A stretch of DNA of 64,000 nucleotides from G965197715 sp965247615 (GCA_965247615.1 OZ252022.1:1674001-1738000); one strand, 5' to 3'; numbered from the stretch's first letter, positions 51,342 through 61,330 are shown. The notes: generated by a model not told the origin, from the letters alone. A program made the numbers and translations.

Positions 51342-52484
51342 ATGGGTGCACCGCAGTTCAAGGAGATTCGCAGAGCTTACGGCTTTGACGATGTGGCCAT
51401 CGCTCCCGGCCTGGTGACCCTGAACCCGGAGCAGACCGATATTGAGTTTCGACTTGTCGACCGCACCTTCGCCATCCCCATCCTTGCTTCGGCGATGGAC
51501 GCGGTCGTATCGCCGACCTTCGCGGTCCACATGGGGAAGCTGGGCGGCTTGCCGGTCCTCAACCTGGAGGGCATCTGGACCAGGTATGAGGATCCCGAAG
51601 CCGTCCTCCTAGAGATTGCTGAGACCCCCCTGGGCGCCGTAACGGAGCTGTTCCAGCGCGTCTACTCCGTGCCCATTCGGGAGGAGCTCATCGGTCGAAG
51701 AGTGGAGGAGATCAAGGCGGGCGGCGTGCCCTGCGCCGTGGCCCTGACACCCCAGAACACTAAGCGATTGTCGGAGGTGGCCGTGGAGGCGGGCGCCGAC
51801 GTCATCTTCGTCCAGGCCACCGTCACAACGGCCCGCCACGTGTCCAAGAGCTACCGGGGCCTCATCTTCTCGGAGCTCAAGGAGACGGTCAAGGTGCCCG
51901 TCGTCGTAGGCAACTGTGTCACCTACGAGGTGGCCAGGGAGCTCCTGGAGACGGGGATCGATGGCATTCTGGTTGGCGTTGGGCCCGGCGCGGCGTGCAC
52001 GACGCGGGAGGTCGTAGGCGTCGGGATCCCCCAGGTGACAGCCACCATCGACTGCGCGGCGGCCCGCGACGAGTACTTTGAGGACACGGGCAGGTACGTG
52101 GCGGTCATTACCGACGGCGGCATACGCACCGGCGGCGACCTCTGCAAGTCCATCGCCTCCGGAGCCGACGCCGTCATGCTGGGCACGCCCATGGCTCAGG
52201 CCGAGGAAGCGCCGGGCCACGGGTACAACTGGGGAATGGCAACGCCCCACCCCGCGCTCCCCCGGGGCACGCGGATTACCGTGGGCACCAAGGCGCCCCT
52301 GGAGCAGATCCTCTTCGGCCCCTCCAACACCACCGATGGAACGATGAACTTCGTGGGGGCGCTGCGCGCAGGCATGGGCATGGTCGGCGCCAGCACCGTC
52401 GCCGAGATGCACGACGCCCAGCTTGTGTATGCGCCAGACATCAAGACGGAGGGCAAGAGCTTCCAGTTCGCACAGCGGAACTAA
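51342..52484 (+). CDS. GuaB3-family IMP dehydrogenase-related protein
   Basis: The 380-residue product has the IMPDH barrel without CBS domains, as in GuaB3. It begins with the IR-AYGFDDVAIAPG type motif, then PILASAMDAVVSP, GNCVTYEVA, and the catalytic loop GPGAACTTREVVGVG with Cys219, followed by DGGIRTGGDLCK. The active-site Cys is kept, so IMP or related nucleotide oxidation is possible. It has its own promoter and terminator. Confidence 0.92.
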   Translation: MGAPQFKEIRRAYGFDDVAIAPGLVTLNPEQTDIEFRLVDRTFAIPILASAMDAVVSPTFAVHMGKLGGLPVLNLEGIWTRYEDPEAVLLEIAETPLGAVTELFQRVYSVPIREELIGRRVEEIKAGGVPCAVALTPQNTKRLSEVAVEAGADVIFVQATVTTARHVSKSYRGLIFSELKETVKVPVVVGNCVTYEVARELLETGIDGILVGVGPGAACTTREVVGVGIPQVTATIDCAAARDEYFEDTGRYVAVITDGGIRTGGDLCKSIASGADAVMLGTPMAQAEEAPGHGYNWGMATPHPALPRGTRITVGTKAPLEQILFGPSNTTDGTMNFVGALRAGMGMVGASTVAEMHDAQLVYAPDIKTEGKSFQFAQRN

Positions 52485-52500
52485 CGCGCAAAGCAACGAG

Positions 52501-52546
52501 AGAAGCTGCTCACCCTGGATTCGTGGAGGGGTGAGCGGCTTCTTTT
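52501..52546 (+). terminator. Rho-independent terminator of the GuaB3 gene
   Basis: AGAAGC-GCTCACCC pairs with GGGTGAGC-GCTTCT (two single-base bulges), followed by TTTT. It touches the end of the converging CoxM-like gene. Confidence 0.75.
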
Positions 52547-53534
52547 AGTTGCGCTGCTCCGTAAGCAGCTGCCGGAGAGCCCGCTTGACCAGGTTGCGGG
52601 CCAGGGTCACCTTGTAGCCGTTGTGGCGGAGCGGGACCGCTCCACCCAGAGCAAGCTCTCCCACCCTGTCCAGCTCGACGTCCGACGGCGCGCACCCCGC
52701 GAGAGCTTCCTCGGACGCAACGGCCCGCCAGGGGATGGGCGCCACGCCGCCAAGAACGATGCGGGCGTAGGTGATGCTGTTCTCCTCCACGGCTACGGCC
52801 GCGGCCACCGACACCAGCGCAAAGTCCTCCGCCTGGCGCACTCGGACCTTGAGGTAGGCGGAGCGCAGCCGTGGCGGGGGTGCAGGGACGCTCACACCCG
52901 TTACCAGGTCGCCGGGTCCAAGGGAGGTTTCAGACGCAAGGTTGTCCCGTGGACGCAGATAGAGCTTCTCCAGGGGTACATCGCCCTCGCCCCAGGTGCC
53001 CGCCACGTGGGCCCGAGCATCCAGAGCTATCAGGGCGGGGGCCAGGTCTGAGGGGTGCACGATGAAGCACGGGTTTCCGCCCAAGACGGCAGAGTAGCGG
53101 GACTCGCCCAGGACGACAAAGCACTCGCGCCCGCCCTTCTTAAGGCAGGGGAAGAGGGAGCTGCGATAGTAGAGGCAGCGGGGCCGCTGACACAGATTGC
53201 CGCCCAGGGTGCCCATCTGCCGGATCTGGGGCGTTGCGATGGAAGCGGCAGCCTGGGTGAGTACAGCGTACTCCGGGGCAATGCCCGTGTCGGATTCCAT
53301 CTGGGCCAGCCGCACCGCCGCGCCCAAGAACAGGCCCGTGCCGTTCAGCCTGAGCTCATGAAGCTCCGGGATGCCGCTCAGCGAGACCAAGCGCCGCGGG
53401 GCCGTGATGCCCTCCTTCATCTCGCCCAGTAGGTCTGTGCCGCCGGCAAGCACTTTGGTCTCGCCGGGGGCGTCGGCGAGCGCCTGGACGGCCTCCTGAA
53501 CGGAGGTGGGGTGAAGGAGATGGAAGGGCTTCAA
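52545..53534 (-). CDS. FAD-binding (medium) subunit of molybdenum hydroxylase
   Basis: The 329-residue product is CoxM/CutM-like. It contains VLAGGTDLLGEMK for FAD binding near residue 31, ATPQIRQMGTLGGNLCQRPRC in the second FAD motif, and the C-terminal xanthine-dehydrogenase-C-type domain. Its start overlaps the large subunit's stop by 4 bases. It passes electrons from the Fe-S subunit to an acceptor through FAD. It is the last gene of the operon. Confidence 0.92.
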   Translation of the reverse strand: MKPFHLLHPTSVQEAVQALADAPGETKVLAGGTDLLGEMKEGITAPRRLVSLSGIPELHELRLNGTGLFLGAAVRLAQMESDTGIAPEYAVLTQAAASIATPQIRQMGTLGGNLCQRPRCLYYRSSLFPCLKKGGRECFVVLGESRYSAVLGGNPCFIVHPSDLAPALIALDARAHVAGTWGEGDVPLEKLYLRPRDNLASETSLGPGDLVTGVSVPAPPPRLRSAYLKVRVRQAEDFALVSVAAAVAVEENSITYARIVLGGVAPIPWRAVASEEALAGCAPSDVELDRVGELALGGAVPLRHNGYKVTLARNLVKRALRQLLTEQRN

Positions 53535-55789
53535 CTGGCGAGGGCCTCCAACACTCGGTCCGGCGTGAGGGGCAGCGCGGAGAAGCGGACGCCGACGGCG
53601 TTGTACACGGCGTTGACGACGGCGGCGGCCACGGGGACCGAGGGCGGCTCGCCAAGCGCCTTGGCGCCGAAGGGGCCGATGGGGTCCACAACATCAGCGA
53701 AGATCACCTCGACCGGCGGTGCGTCCAGGAAGCTGGGGCACTTGTGCTCCAGGAAGTTGGCGTTGACTGTCCCACCGGTATTCAGGTCCTGGACCAACTC
53801 TTCGCCCAGGGTCCAGCCCAGCATCTGGTTCACGCCGCCCTCCACTTGATTTACCGCCAGGTTGGGGTTGATGATGCGGCCCGAATCGTGGACTGCCACG
53901 TAGCGTTCCACCGTGACCTGGCCCGTTTCCGTATCCACGGCAACTTCGGCGAAGTGGGCCGCGAAGGAGTTGACGATGAACTCCGTGCTGCCCGGGGCGA
54001 TCGTCGCCTCCGCCGACAGCCGCTCGGCGGGCACGGCGGCGGCGATCTCGAAGAGGGTAATGCTCCGCTGGGGCTGGTCCCTGACCTGAACCCGTGCGTC
54101 GGAGAGTACCAAGTTGTCAGGCGTCGTATCCAGGAGAGGGGCCGCCACGCCGACGATGCGGCCGCGCAAGTCCTCGGCCGCCAGCTTGACCGCGGCACCC
54201 GTGGAGAAGGTGAGCGTCGAGCCGGACGTTGTCGGGGCGGCGGAGGTTGTCCCCGTGTCAGCCAGGACTGCGCGCACGTGCTCCATGGTCAGCCCAAGGA
54301 CCTCCGCAGCCATCTGGCATAGGACGGTAGAGGCGCCCTCACCCACGTCGATGATCCCGGACACCACTTCCACGCCACCCTGCGGTGTGAGGCGCACCTG
54401 GGCGCTGGACTGTCCGCCGGGCCCTCCACGATAGGCGCACATGGCAACGCCGATGCCGCGCTTCACGGGTCCCGCACCGAAGGCGGGGGCCGTGCGGCGG
54501 TCCGCCCAACCGATGGCCTCGGCGCCGCGCCGCAAGCACTCCTCCAAACCGTTGCTGGAGAAGGGGACTCCTCCCTCCACGGGCTGCGTGTCCATACGCT
54601 CGCCGGGTGGTGTCTGGCGCTGACCGGGCTGCCCCTCAGGCGGTACGGCGTTGCGAAGGCGGAACTCCAGAGGGTCCATCCCCAGTGCCTCGGCTACCCT
54701 GTCCATGTGGGCCTCCAGGGCAAAGTGCCCCTGGGGCGCTCCCAGGCCACGGTAGGAACCCGCGGCCGGACGGTTGGTATAGGCCGCGTGTCCCACGTAG
54801 CGTGCGTTGGGGCAGCGGTACAGATAGAGTGACCCCTGCCCGGCGCGGCGCAGCACGCCCGCGCCCGACGCTGCGTAGGCGCCCGTGTCCAAGAGCGTGC
54901 GCGCCTCGATGGCGGTGATGGCGCCGTCGTTTCTGACGCCCACCCGCATGTTCGTCACCGAGGGGTGGCGCGTCCGCCCTGCGACGAACTCCTCGGCGCG
55001 TGTGTACTCGAGGCGCACAGGGCGGCCGGCGTTCCTGGCGAGCAGGGCCGCCAGCAGCCCCAACCGGGTCTCGTCCTTGTTTCCATAGCCCGCCCCCATG
55101 TGCGGTCCGACGACCCGCACCTGTTCCAGTGTCAGCCCCAGCGCTCGTGCGATAGTCGCACGGTCGCTGTGGACACCGCGAGTGCTCTTCCACAACGTGA
55201 GCCGGTCCCCATTCCAGGCCGCCAGGGCGGCGCGGGTCTCCAGCGCGGCCCCGGAGTGGGCTGGGGTCCGGTAGGTCCCCTCGATGACCATGTCCGCCTC
55301 CGCAAAGCCCGCGGCGGCGTCACCGCGCTCCAGCACCAGCGGTTGGCCCCCCACCAGGTTGCCAGTGACATGGACCAGAGGCGCCCCCGGCTTCAACGCC
55401 TCCTCGGGGTCCAGGACGAAGGGAAGGGGCTCATAGCTAACGTCCAGGAGATCCACGGCCTCTGCCGCAGCGTCCGGGCTCTCGGCGGCCACGGCGGCCA
55501 CCTCGTCGCCGGCATACCGGACCACCGAGTCCAGGATTGGGAGGTCAGAGGCCACAGAACCCGGGGGGACATTGAAGGGCGTCAGGACAGCATGGACGCC
55601 GGGCAGCGCCGCCGCGCGGGACGCGTCCACCTCCAGCACCCGGGCATGTGGGTGCGGGCTGCGCAAAACCCGGGCGTACAGCATGTCCGCCATGCGAAGG
55701 TCGGCGGTGTACTTGGCGACACCCGTCACCTTTTCCGGCAGGTCGACCCGCGCCTGGGAGGAGCCGACAATCCCCCGCATGGCCGCCAT
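53531..55789 (-). CDS. Molybdopterin-binding (large) subunit of molybdenum hydroxylase
   Basis: The 752-residue product is CoxL/XdhB-like. It has the N-terminal a/b hammerhead (LPEKVTGVAKYTADL), then the molybdenum-binding domain with GAGYGNKDE, GSYRGLGAPQGHFALE (about 342-357) and the catalytic Glu in GAKALGEPPS near 710. The form-I CO-dehydrogenase loop (AYRCSFR) is absent, so an aldehyde or N-heterocycle is more likely than CO. The ATG overlaps the small subunit's stop (ATGA). Confidence 0.93.
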   Translation of the reverse strand: MAAMRGIVGSSQARVDLPEKVTGVAKYTADLRMADMLYARVLRSPHPHARVLEVDASRAAALPGVHAVLTPFNVPPGSVASDLPILDSVVRYAGDEVAAVAAESPDAAAEAVDLLDVSYEPLPFVLDPEEALKPGAPLVHVTGNLVGGQPLVLERGDAAAGFAEADMVIEGTYRTPAHSGAALETRAALAAWNGDRLTLWKSTRGVHSDRATIARALGLTLEQVRVVGPHMGAGYGNKDETRLGLLAALLARNAGRPVRLEYTRAEEFVAGRTRHPSVTNMRVGVRNDGAITAIEARTLLDTGAYAASGAGVLRRAGQGSLYLYRCPNARYVGHAAYTNRPAAGSYRGLGAPQGHFALEAHMDRVAEALGMDPLEFRLRNAVPPEGQPGQRQTPPGERMDTQPVEGGVPFSSNGLEECLRRGAEAIGWADRRTAPAFGAGPVKRGIGVAMCAYRGGPGGQSSAQVRLTPQGGVEVVSGIIDVGEGASTVLCQMAAEVLGLTMEHVRAVLADTGTTSAAPTTSGSTLTFSTGAAVKLAAEDLRGRIVGVAAPLLDTTPDNLVLSDARVQVRDQPQRSITLFEIAAAVPAERLSAEATIAPGSTEFIVNSFAAHFAEVAVDTETGQVTVERYVAVHDSGRIINPNLAVNQVEGGVNQMLGWTLGEELVQDLNTGGTVNANFLEHKCPSFLDAPPVEVIFADVVDPIGPFGAKALGEPPSVPVAAAVVNAVYNAVGVRFSALPLTPDRVLEALAS

Positions 55790-56277
55790 CAGGGGTTTCC
55801 TCCCCGCAGCTGGGACGCTCGCATCACGGCGGCCAGTATGCGCCCGTAGGCGTTGCATCGACAGAGGTTACCGGCCAGTGCGCGGCGCACATCCTCCTCC
55901 GTGGGCTTCGGACTTCGCCGCAGCAGGGCTTCCGCGGACAGGATGAACCCCGGCGTGCAGAAGCCGCACTGGGCGCCGTCCTCCTGGACGAAGGCTTCCT
56001 GCACCGGGTTGAGATGCTCCGGTGTTCCCAACCCCTCCACCGTGGTGACGGCGGCGCCCTGGGCCTGCAGGGCCAGGAGCATGCAGGAGTACACGGGAGG
56101 GCCGTTCAGCAGGACCGTGCAAGCGCCGCACTCGCCCCGATCGCAGCCCGTCTTGGCCCCGGTCAGGTCCATCACCTCACGGAGCAGATGCAGAAGCGTC
56201 CAGCGAGGCTCAACCTGGAGGGTGTGAGACCGGCCGTTGACCGCTATGCGGAGGGTGTCTTGTGGTAGGGATTCCAT
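55789..56277 (-). CDS. [2Fe-2S] (small) subunit of molybdenum hydroxylase
   Basis: The 162-residue product is CoxS/CutS-like. One cluster is bound by Cys residues in GCDRGECGACTVLLNG and the following YSC; the second by CGFCTPG and LCRCNAYGR. It passes electrons from the molybdenum site to the FAD subunit. The ATG at 56277 gives the usual length. It is 40 bases downstream of the TAXI-type gene. Confidence 0.94.
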   Translation of the reverse strand: MESLPQDTLRIAVNGRSHTLQVEPRWTLLHLLREVMDLTGAKTGCDRGECGACTVLLNGPPVYSCMLLALQAQGAAVTTVEGLGTPEHLNPVQEAFVQEDGAQCGFCTPGFILSAEALLRRSPKPTEEDVRRALAGNLCRCNAYGRILAAVMRASQLRGGNP

Positions 56278-56317
56278 GGTTGCTCTATTGGAGCGCTTGG
56301 TCCTTGGCGAGCCGTCG

Positions 56318-57394
56318 CTAGGAGATGAAGCCTTGCTCCCGGTACCACTGAGCCGCTCCGGGGTGCAGGGGAACGTCGATGGGTGTGGCCTCTGTGTCCC
56401 GGCCAAGCTGGTCGATGCCGGTGTAGGAGTCCGGGTCCCAGGGAATGGCGCCGGCGCGGGCGTTGAAGGCCGCGCAGACTTTGTACGCGATCTCGTCCGG
56501 CAGCGACTCCCGCGTGTACAGCGGCCAGCCGCTGTAATCGATGCAGGTATGGTCTTCCTTGAGGTGCGCGAACCTGGAAGCCGGGACCACGGCGCGGCGC
56601 CAACCCAGGGCCTCCAACCCCTGCAATACGTGCTCCTCCAGAGGAACGGGTTCCAGGCCCTCGGCGAGGGCCTCGTCGAGCCAGGCGGGAATGCCTTCGT
56701 CGAAAACGGCATCCACCTCGCCGGCATGAATGGCGTTCATGCGCCGCGGATCGTGGGGCGGGCCGTTCAACTGAAAGGTGCCGCCCCAGGACTCCAAGTC
56801 GGCAAGCGTAAAGTCGTACAGGGCAAGCATCTGGTCGATGAGGCCCCGGGTCGAGTGGGTTGGGTCCTCTCGGATGGAGAGGCGAAGAGGGTATCGCCGC
56901 TCCTTGATCTGCGCCAGGGAGGTCAAGCCCGTTCGCGGGTGGATCAGGGTCACGAAGCGGTCCCAGGATGGGTAGCTGGCCACGACGCGCACCGGCAGCG
57001 GCTCCGAGAATAGGCCGGTCCCCCGGTAGGCCTGCGTGAGGCAACCGGAGGGGTTGACGAAGGCCATCTCCAGCTCGCCCTTGACGACGGCGTGCGCAAG
57101 GATAGGGGAGCCCGTTGACATGCGGAGCCAGGGGCTGAAGCTCTCGCCTGATCCACTGCCAACGACGACGGTCACGTCACGGTTGCCGCCGTAACGCGTC
57201 GCGGGGTCGCCCGCGATGTGCAGGCCGACTTCCCAGAGGGTGACGGCGCGGACGATGTTGGCGCGAAAGCTCGATCCGGCGGGCAACCCTTGCATGACTT
57301 CGCCTCCCATCAAGCTGGCGTTGAGAATGGTAACCGGGGCCGCACTCTCAGTCAACGGCGGCGGAATGAGGGTTGCTACGGAAGCAGCGTCCAT
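56318..57394 (-). CDS. TAXI-family TRAP-type solute-binding protein
   Basis: The 358-residue product has the TAXI pattern: VTVVVGSGSGESFSPWLRM, GSPILAHAVVKGELEMAFVNP, and GLTSLAQIKERRYPLRLSIR in the middle, then HAGEVDAVFDEGIPAWLDEA. No signal peptide and no TRAP membrane genes are visible, so it may be cytoplasmic or use a remote transporter. It lies first in the same-strand operon with the three Cox-type subunits, suggesting it binds their substrate or product. Confidence 0.85.
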   Translation of the reverse strand: MDAASVATLIPPPLTESAAPVTILNASLMGGEVMQGLPAGSSFRANIVRAVTLWEVGLHIAGDPATRYGGNRDVTVVVGSGSGESFSPWLRMSTGSPILAHAVVKGELEMAFVNPSGCLTQAYRGTGLFSEPLPVRVVASYPSWDRFVTLIHPRTGLTSLAQIKERRYPLRLSIREDPTHSTRGLIDQMLALYDFTLADLESWGGTFQLNGPPHDPRRMNAIHAGEVDAVFDEGIPAWLDEALAEGLEPVPLEEHVLQGLEALGWRRAVVPASRFAHLKEDHTCIDYSGWPLYTRESLPDEIAYKVCAAFNARAGAIPWDPDSYTGIDQLGRDTEATPIDVPLHPGAAQWYREQGFIS

Positions 57395-57499
57395 TCAGCG
57401 AGACCGGTCCGATAGGTCCCGAAACCCTTGCCCACCGGTCCTGGCGGTTGGGCCCGGCAACGAGTCCAAGCTGCCGCCGCGGTATTCCTACGATGCGCA

Positions 57500-58873
57500 C
57501 TAGTCCAGGCGGCGCATGGACGGGATGAAGGCCAGATAGTAGACGGAGATGAGCAGCAGCACAACCGCTGCCCCGCCGATCGCCCACTGGACGCCGGCCA
57601 TCGCCGCGATGATGGATATGCCGAAGATGCCAAAGTTGGTGACGCCAAACTCCATGAGATAGATGCTCATCACCCGGCCCCGGTAGGCGTCCTCCGTGTG
57701 GGCCTGCACGAGGGCGTTGCCCAGGGCCATCCGTCCCGCTTGGCCCAGCCCCAAGGGAATGGCCAGGGCCAGCGAGACGAAGTACCACGGAGAGATGGAA
57801 AAGGCTATCAGGCTCAACGCGAGCAGAAGGGAGCTCAGCAGCAGTAGCCGCCCTCTCCCCCTATCTCCTATGGCGGCGATAGCCAGTGAGCCCGCCAGCG
57901 CTCCGATACCAGATACGGTCATCAGCACGCCCAGCCGGAAGCTGGACTCGGCGAAGAGGTCCGGCAGCGGCGCGAGCAGCCCGCCAAGGACGGGCAGCCG
58001 AGTCATCCAGGCCACCTCAGTGGCGTTCACGATAATGATGTCCGTTGTGAACATCGGCATGAGCATCATGTATGGCATTGAAAAGAGGACCGAGACCAGG
58101 GTGAGGAGGAGAAGGGCCGGAAGTACACTATTGCCCTGGATATAGCGCAGTCCTGCAAAGACTTGATCCAGGGCCCCGCCACCCTGGATAGAGGTTGAGC
58201 CGGTTATGGGCAGCCGCAGCACGAAAATCACGGCAATCAGGTAGAGGCCCGCCATGAAGTAGTAGACTGCCTCGATGCCAATCAGCGCAATGAGCAGCCC
58301 CGCGATTCCCGGCGCGAGCAGGCGGTTCATGTTCATCCCGGCGGTGTTTAGTGCCACGGCGTTGGTCAGTCCCTGTTCACCGACGATCTCCACAATAACC
58401 GCCTGCCGGGAAGGCATCATAAGCGCCATGATGATGCCTTGAACCACTGAGGCCGCCAGCAGGAAACCCCAGGTAATGAGGCCGAGGGAAATCAGGAGGG
58501 CCACCCCCAGGGCCAGGAGGGCAGAAGCGGCCTGCCCAACCACCATGACGTACTTCTTTGGAATCTGGTCAGCGATGACTCCCCCATAGAGGGAGAAGAG
58601 TATTATGGGCAGTCCGTTGGCCAGAGCGACCGTGCCCAGGAGGATGGCCGAGCCCGTGAGCTCGTACATGAACCATGACCGTGCAACCATCTGCATGTTC
58701 ATGGCGCCCATCTGCCCCATCATCGCGGCAAAAAAGAGGCGGAAGGAAGGGTTCCTGAAGGACATGAACATGCGGCCCGTCAGGGTCGCGCGGCCACGCT
58801 CAGACTGATCGACGAGGCGCGGGTCTGCCTGGGTCCTCGCCGGTTCTTCTAGCTTAGGTTCAGATCGCTGCAT
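57500..58873 (-). CDS. MFS transporter
   Basis: The 457-residue product has about 12 membrane helices and an N-terminal GQMGAMNMQMVARSW segment after a hydrophilic leader of 35 residues. The loop IADQIPKKYVMVVG between helices 2 and 3 fits the MFS-3/EntS exporter group. It probably exports or imports a small hydrophobic compound; the direction is not settled. It lies 105 bases upstream of the TAXI gene on the same strand and could share its transcript. Confidence 0.88.
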   Translation of the reverse strand: MQRSEPKLEEPARTQADPRLVDQSERGRATLTGRMFMSFRNPSFRLFFAAMMGQMGAMNMQMVARSWFMYELTGSAILLGTVALANGLPIILFSLYGGVIADQIPKKYVMVVGQAASALLALGVALLISLGLITWGFLLAASVVQGIIMALMMPSRQAVIVEIVGEQGLTNAVALNTAGMNMNRLLAPGIAGLLIALIGIEAVYYFMAGLYLIAVIFVLRLPITGSTSIQGGGALDQVFAGLRYIQGNSVLPALLLLTLVSVLFSMPYMMLMPMFTTDIIIVNATEVAWMTRLPVLGGLLAPLPDLFAESSFRLGVLMTVSGIGALAGSLAIAAIGDRGRGRLLLLSSLLLALSLIAFSISPWYFVSLALAIPLGLGQAGRMALGNALVQAHTEDAYRGRVMSIYLMEFGVTNFGIFGISIIAAMAGVQWAIGGAAVVLLLISVYYLAFIPSMRRLD

Positions 58874-59221
58874 CGTTGTTCACGAGTCACTAGGGGGCTC
58901 CCACGGTGGCAGCCAGACGTAGGGGATGACGTATGCATTATACTCTCGGCCGCGGACCGTTGGGCCGCGGCATCCGGGGAGCAGCGCTGCGTTCATGCCG
59001 ATGGGGCCGCATCGCCGCGCACATCCGCGTATTAGCAATTAGGTCTTCATGGCGGCCACGACTAGGGAGGCGGCCTGACCCGTACGCCTGGCAGATGTTG
59101 GGCGTATAATTGCCTTGCGATAGGGGCCAGAAAGGCTTCACGGAGTCCACTATCCCAGGGCCGCCGGAGGGCGCGGACGGGGCCCCCCTCGCTGTCGACA
59201 ACAACAGGCCAAGGAACCGTT
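58874..59221. other. Divergent promoter region
   Basis: 348 bases between the MFS and LLM genes. Perfect -10 boxes occur in both directions: minus-strand TATAAT at 58937-58942 and plus-strand TATAAT at 59105-59110; their -35 boxes are poor. No gene is supported. Confidence 0.55.
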
Positions 59222-60241
59222 GTGGAAGTCCATACAGACGCCCGGAGTCACGTCCTAGCCGACATACCCCAGCAGTCGGCACATGCGGAGCAGCTGGGCT
59301 TCGACGGCATCGTGTTCAACGAGACGACGCAGGACCCCTTCTTGGCTGCCACGCTTGCAGCTGAGCACACGCGGCGGGTGAAGCTGGGAACCTCCATCGC
59401 GCTGGCGTTCCCCCGCAGCCCCATGAGCATGGCGTACACGTGCTGGGGGCTGCAGACCCTCTCGCAAGGCAGGTTCCACCTGGGCCTTGGGAGCCAGGTG
59501 CGGGGGCACATGGAGCGCCGCTTCAGCGTACCCTGGCACGCACCCGCTGCCCGCATGCGCGAGTACGTGCAGGCCCTGCGGGCCATCTGGGCGTGCTGGC
59601 AGGAGGGCGCAGCCCTGAGGTTCCAGGGCGAGCACTATACGCTTTCCCTGATGACGCCCTTCTTCAACCCCGGCCCAATACCTCACGGCCCGCCGCCGGT
59701 CTTTCTTGCCGCCGTGGGACCGGTCATGTGCCGCGTGGCCGGTGAGGTGGCGGACGGTGTCCTGCTACACAGCCTGGTTTCCGCCAAGTATGTCCACGAG
59801 GTCGTCCTCCCCAACTTGGAGATGGGCGCGAAGAAGGCAGAGAGATCACTGAAAGATCTGGCGGTTGGCGGCGGGGGATTCATCGTCATCGCCGACGACG
59901 AGGCGGAGCTGGCCCGGGGCCGCGAAGCCGCAAGAAGCCGCATCGCCTTCTACGCGAGCACCCCGGCGTACCGAGGGGTGCTGGAGGTCCACGGCTGGGG
60001 CGCCATAGCGGACGAGCTGCGCCAGCTGTCCTTTCAGAATGCGTGGGACGAGATGCCGAGGCTCATCACTGAAGAGATGATGGACGTCTTCTGCGTCGCG
60101 GGGAGCTGCCGCGACATCGGCGGCAAGCTCGTGAATAGGTACGGGGACCACGCTACGCGCATCACGATACCCGGCGAGGGCATCAGCGACGAATCCATCG
60201 CTGGCCTCATCCGGGACCTCCGCAAGTCAGCCGCCGCCTAG
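59222..60241 (+). CDS. LLM-class (F420-type) oxidoreductase
   Basis: The 339-residue product has the bacterial-luciferase barrel pattern of the F420-dependent group: EQLGFDGIVFNETTQDPF, RRVKLGTSIALAFPRSPM and GRFHLGLGSQVRGHMERRF near residues 80-98. It would use reduced F420 or FMN to oxidise or reduce a small molecule. The NADPH-F420 reductase at 38.1 kb supports F420. The start is GTG at 59222. era begins 11 bases after its stop. Confidence 0.88.
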   Translation: MEVHTDARSHVLADIPQQSAHAEQLGFDGIVFNETTQDPFLAATLAAEHTRRVKLGTSIALAFPRSPMSMAYTCWGLQTLSQGRFHLGLGSQVRGHMERRFSVPWHAPAARMREYVQALRAIWACWQEGAALRFQGEHYTLSLMTPFFNPGPIPHGPPPVFLAAVGPVMCRVAGEVADGVLLHSLVSAKYVHEVVLPNLEMGAKKAERSLKDLAVGGGGFIVIADDEAELARGREAARSRIAFYASTPAYRGVLEVHGWGAIADELRQLSFQNAWDEMPRLITEEMMDVFCVAGSCRDIGGKLVNRYGDHATRITIPGEGISDESIAGLIRDLRKSAAA

Positions 60242-60252
60242 AGGGAATACGC

Positions 60253-61158
60253 ATGGAGACTCAAGGCGCGCCTCACCGAGCCGGGATGGTGGCCATTATC
60301 GGCCGCCCCAACGTTGGAAAATCCACACTCCTCAACGTCCTGCTGGATTACAAGCTCGCAATAGTCTCCACCAAGCCCCAGACCACGCGGCATCAGCTCC
60401 TGGGCATCATCACTGGGGAGGAGTATCAGATAGCCTTCCTGGATACACCCGGCTTTTTGACTCGGACCGGAGACACTTTGGACCGGAGGATGCTGGCCCG
60501 AGCACGGGGCGCTCTCGACGACGCTGATCTGGCTGTGCTGGTCGTCGAGCCCCGTCCGCCGGGAGATATCGAGCGGGAGCTCATGGAGGTCCTAGCAGCT
60601 CGCAGGTTACCGGCAGTCCTGGCCATCAACAAGGTTGACCGCGTGAAGAAGGGCACCCTGTTGCCCCTACTGGAGACATACAACGGTCTTCACGACTTCC
60701 TGGAAATGGCGCCCGTCAGCGCCCTGCGCCGGGACGGGACCGATGGCCTGCTGCGGCTCATCGCCACGCATCTTCCGCAGGGCCCGCCGCTCTATGAGCC
60801 GGATACGCTGACGGACCGGCCGGAGCGGTTCCTGGTGGGCGAGCTGGTGCGGGAGCAGCTCTTCCGGCTCTACGGCCATGAGGTGCCTTACAGCACGGCC
60901 GTGGAGGTGGAAGAGTTCCGAGAGGCAGAGGAAGAGGGCGGGAAGAAGGATGTGATCGGCGCAGTCATTTATGTCAATAAGCCGTCCCAGCGCCGCATCC
61001 TCATTGGGGCGGGCGGGGCTGCGTTGAAGGAAGTCGGCGTCGCAGCCCGGCAGGAGATCGAGTCTGTTCTGGGCCGGCCTGTCTACCTAGAGCTGTGGGT
61101 AAAGGCGCGGCCCCGCTGGCGGGAGGATACTCCCTTTCTCGACGAGCTGGGTTACTGA
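60253..61158 (+). CDS. era: GTPase Era
   Basis: The 301-residue product has G1 GRPNVGKS at 17-24, the switch region KPQTTRHQLLG, G3 DTPG at 64-67, G4 NKVD at 126-129, and a C-terminal KH domain (IYVNKPSQRRILIGAGG). Era binds 16S rRNA and helps 30S assembly. It is read with the LLM gene, 11 bases upstream. Confidence 0.97.
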   Translation: METQGAPHRAGMVAIIGRPNVGKSTLLNVLLDYKLAIVSTKPQTTRHQLLGIITGEEYQIAFLDTPGFLTRTGDTLDRRMLARARGALDDADLAVLVVEPRPPGDIERELMEVLAARRLPAVLAINKVDRVKKGTLLPLLETYNGLHDFLEMAPVSALRRDGTDGLLRLIATHLPQGPPLYEPDTLTDRPERFLVGELVREQLFRLYGHEVPYSTAVEVEEFREAEEEGGKKDVIGAVIYVNKPSQRRILIGAGGAALKEVGVAARQEIESVLGRPVYLELWVKARPRWREDTPFLDELGY

Positions 61159-61330
61159 GGCGACCCCTCGAGGGCCCGCGCTTTCTCTCCAGGTCCACAG
61201 CCCAGCATTCGCCGGAGATGCCTCTTGGGTGAGTGCTCTTACCTGACCGCCGTCGGCACTTTCGGCCTTCCAGCAGCCCCCTACGACTTCTCCAGCTTCG
61301 CCCAAGTGGAATCCGCTTTTCCCCATGGGC

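Noticed and set aside
53531..57394. Carbon monoxide dehydrogenase (form I)
   Set aside because: The large subunit lacks the AYRCSFR active-site loop, so CO oxidation is not supported.
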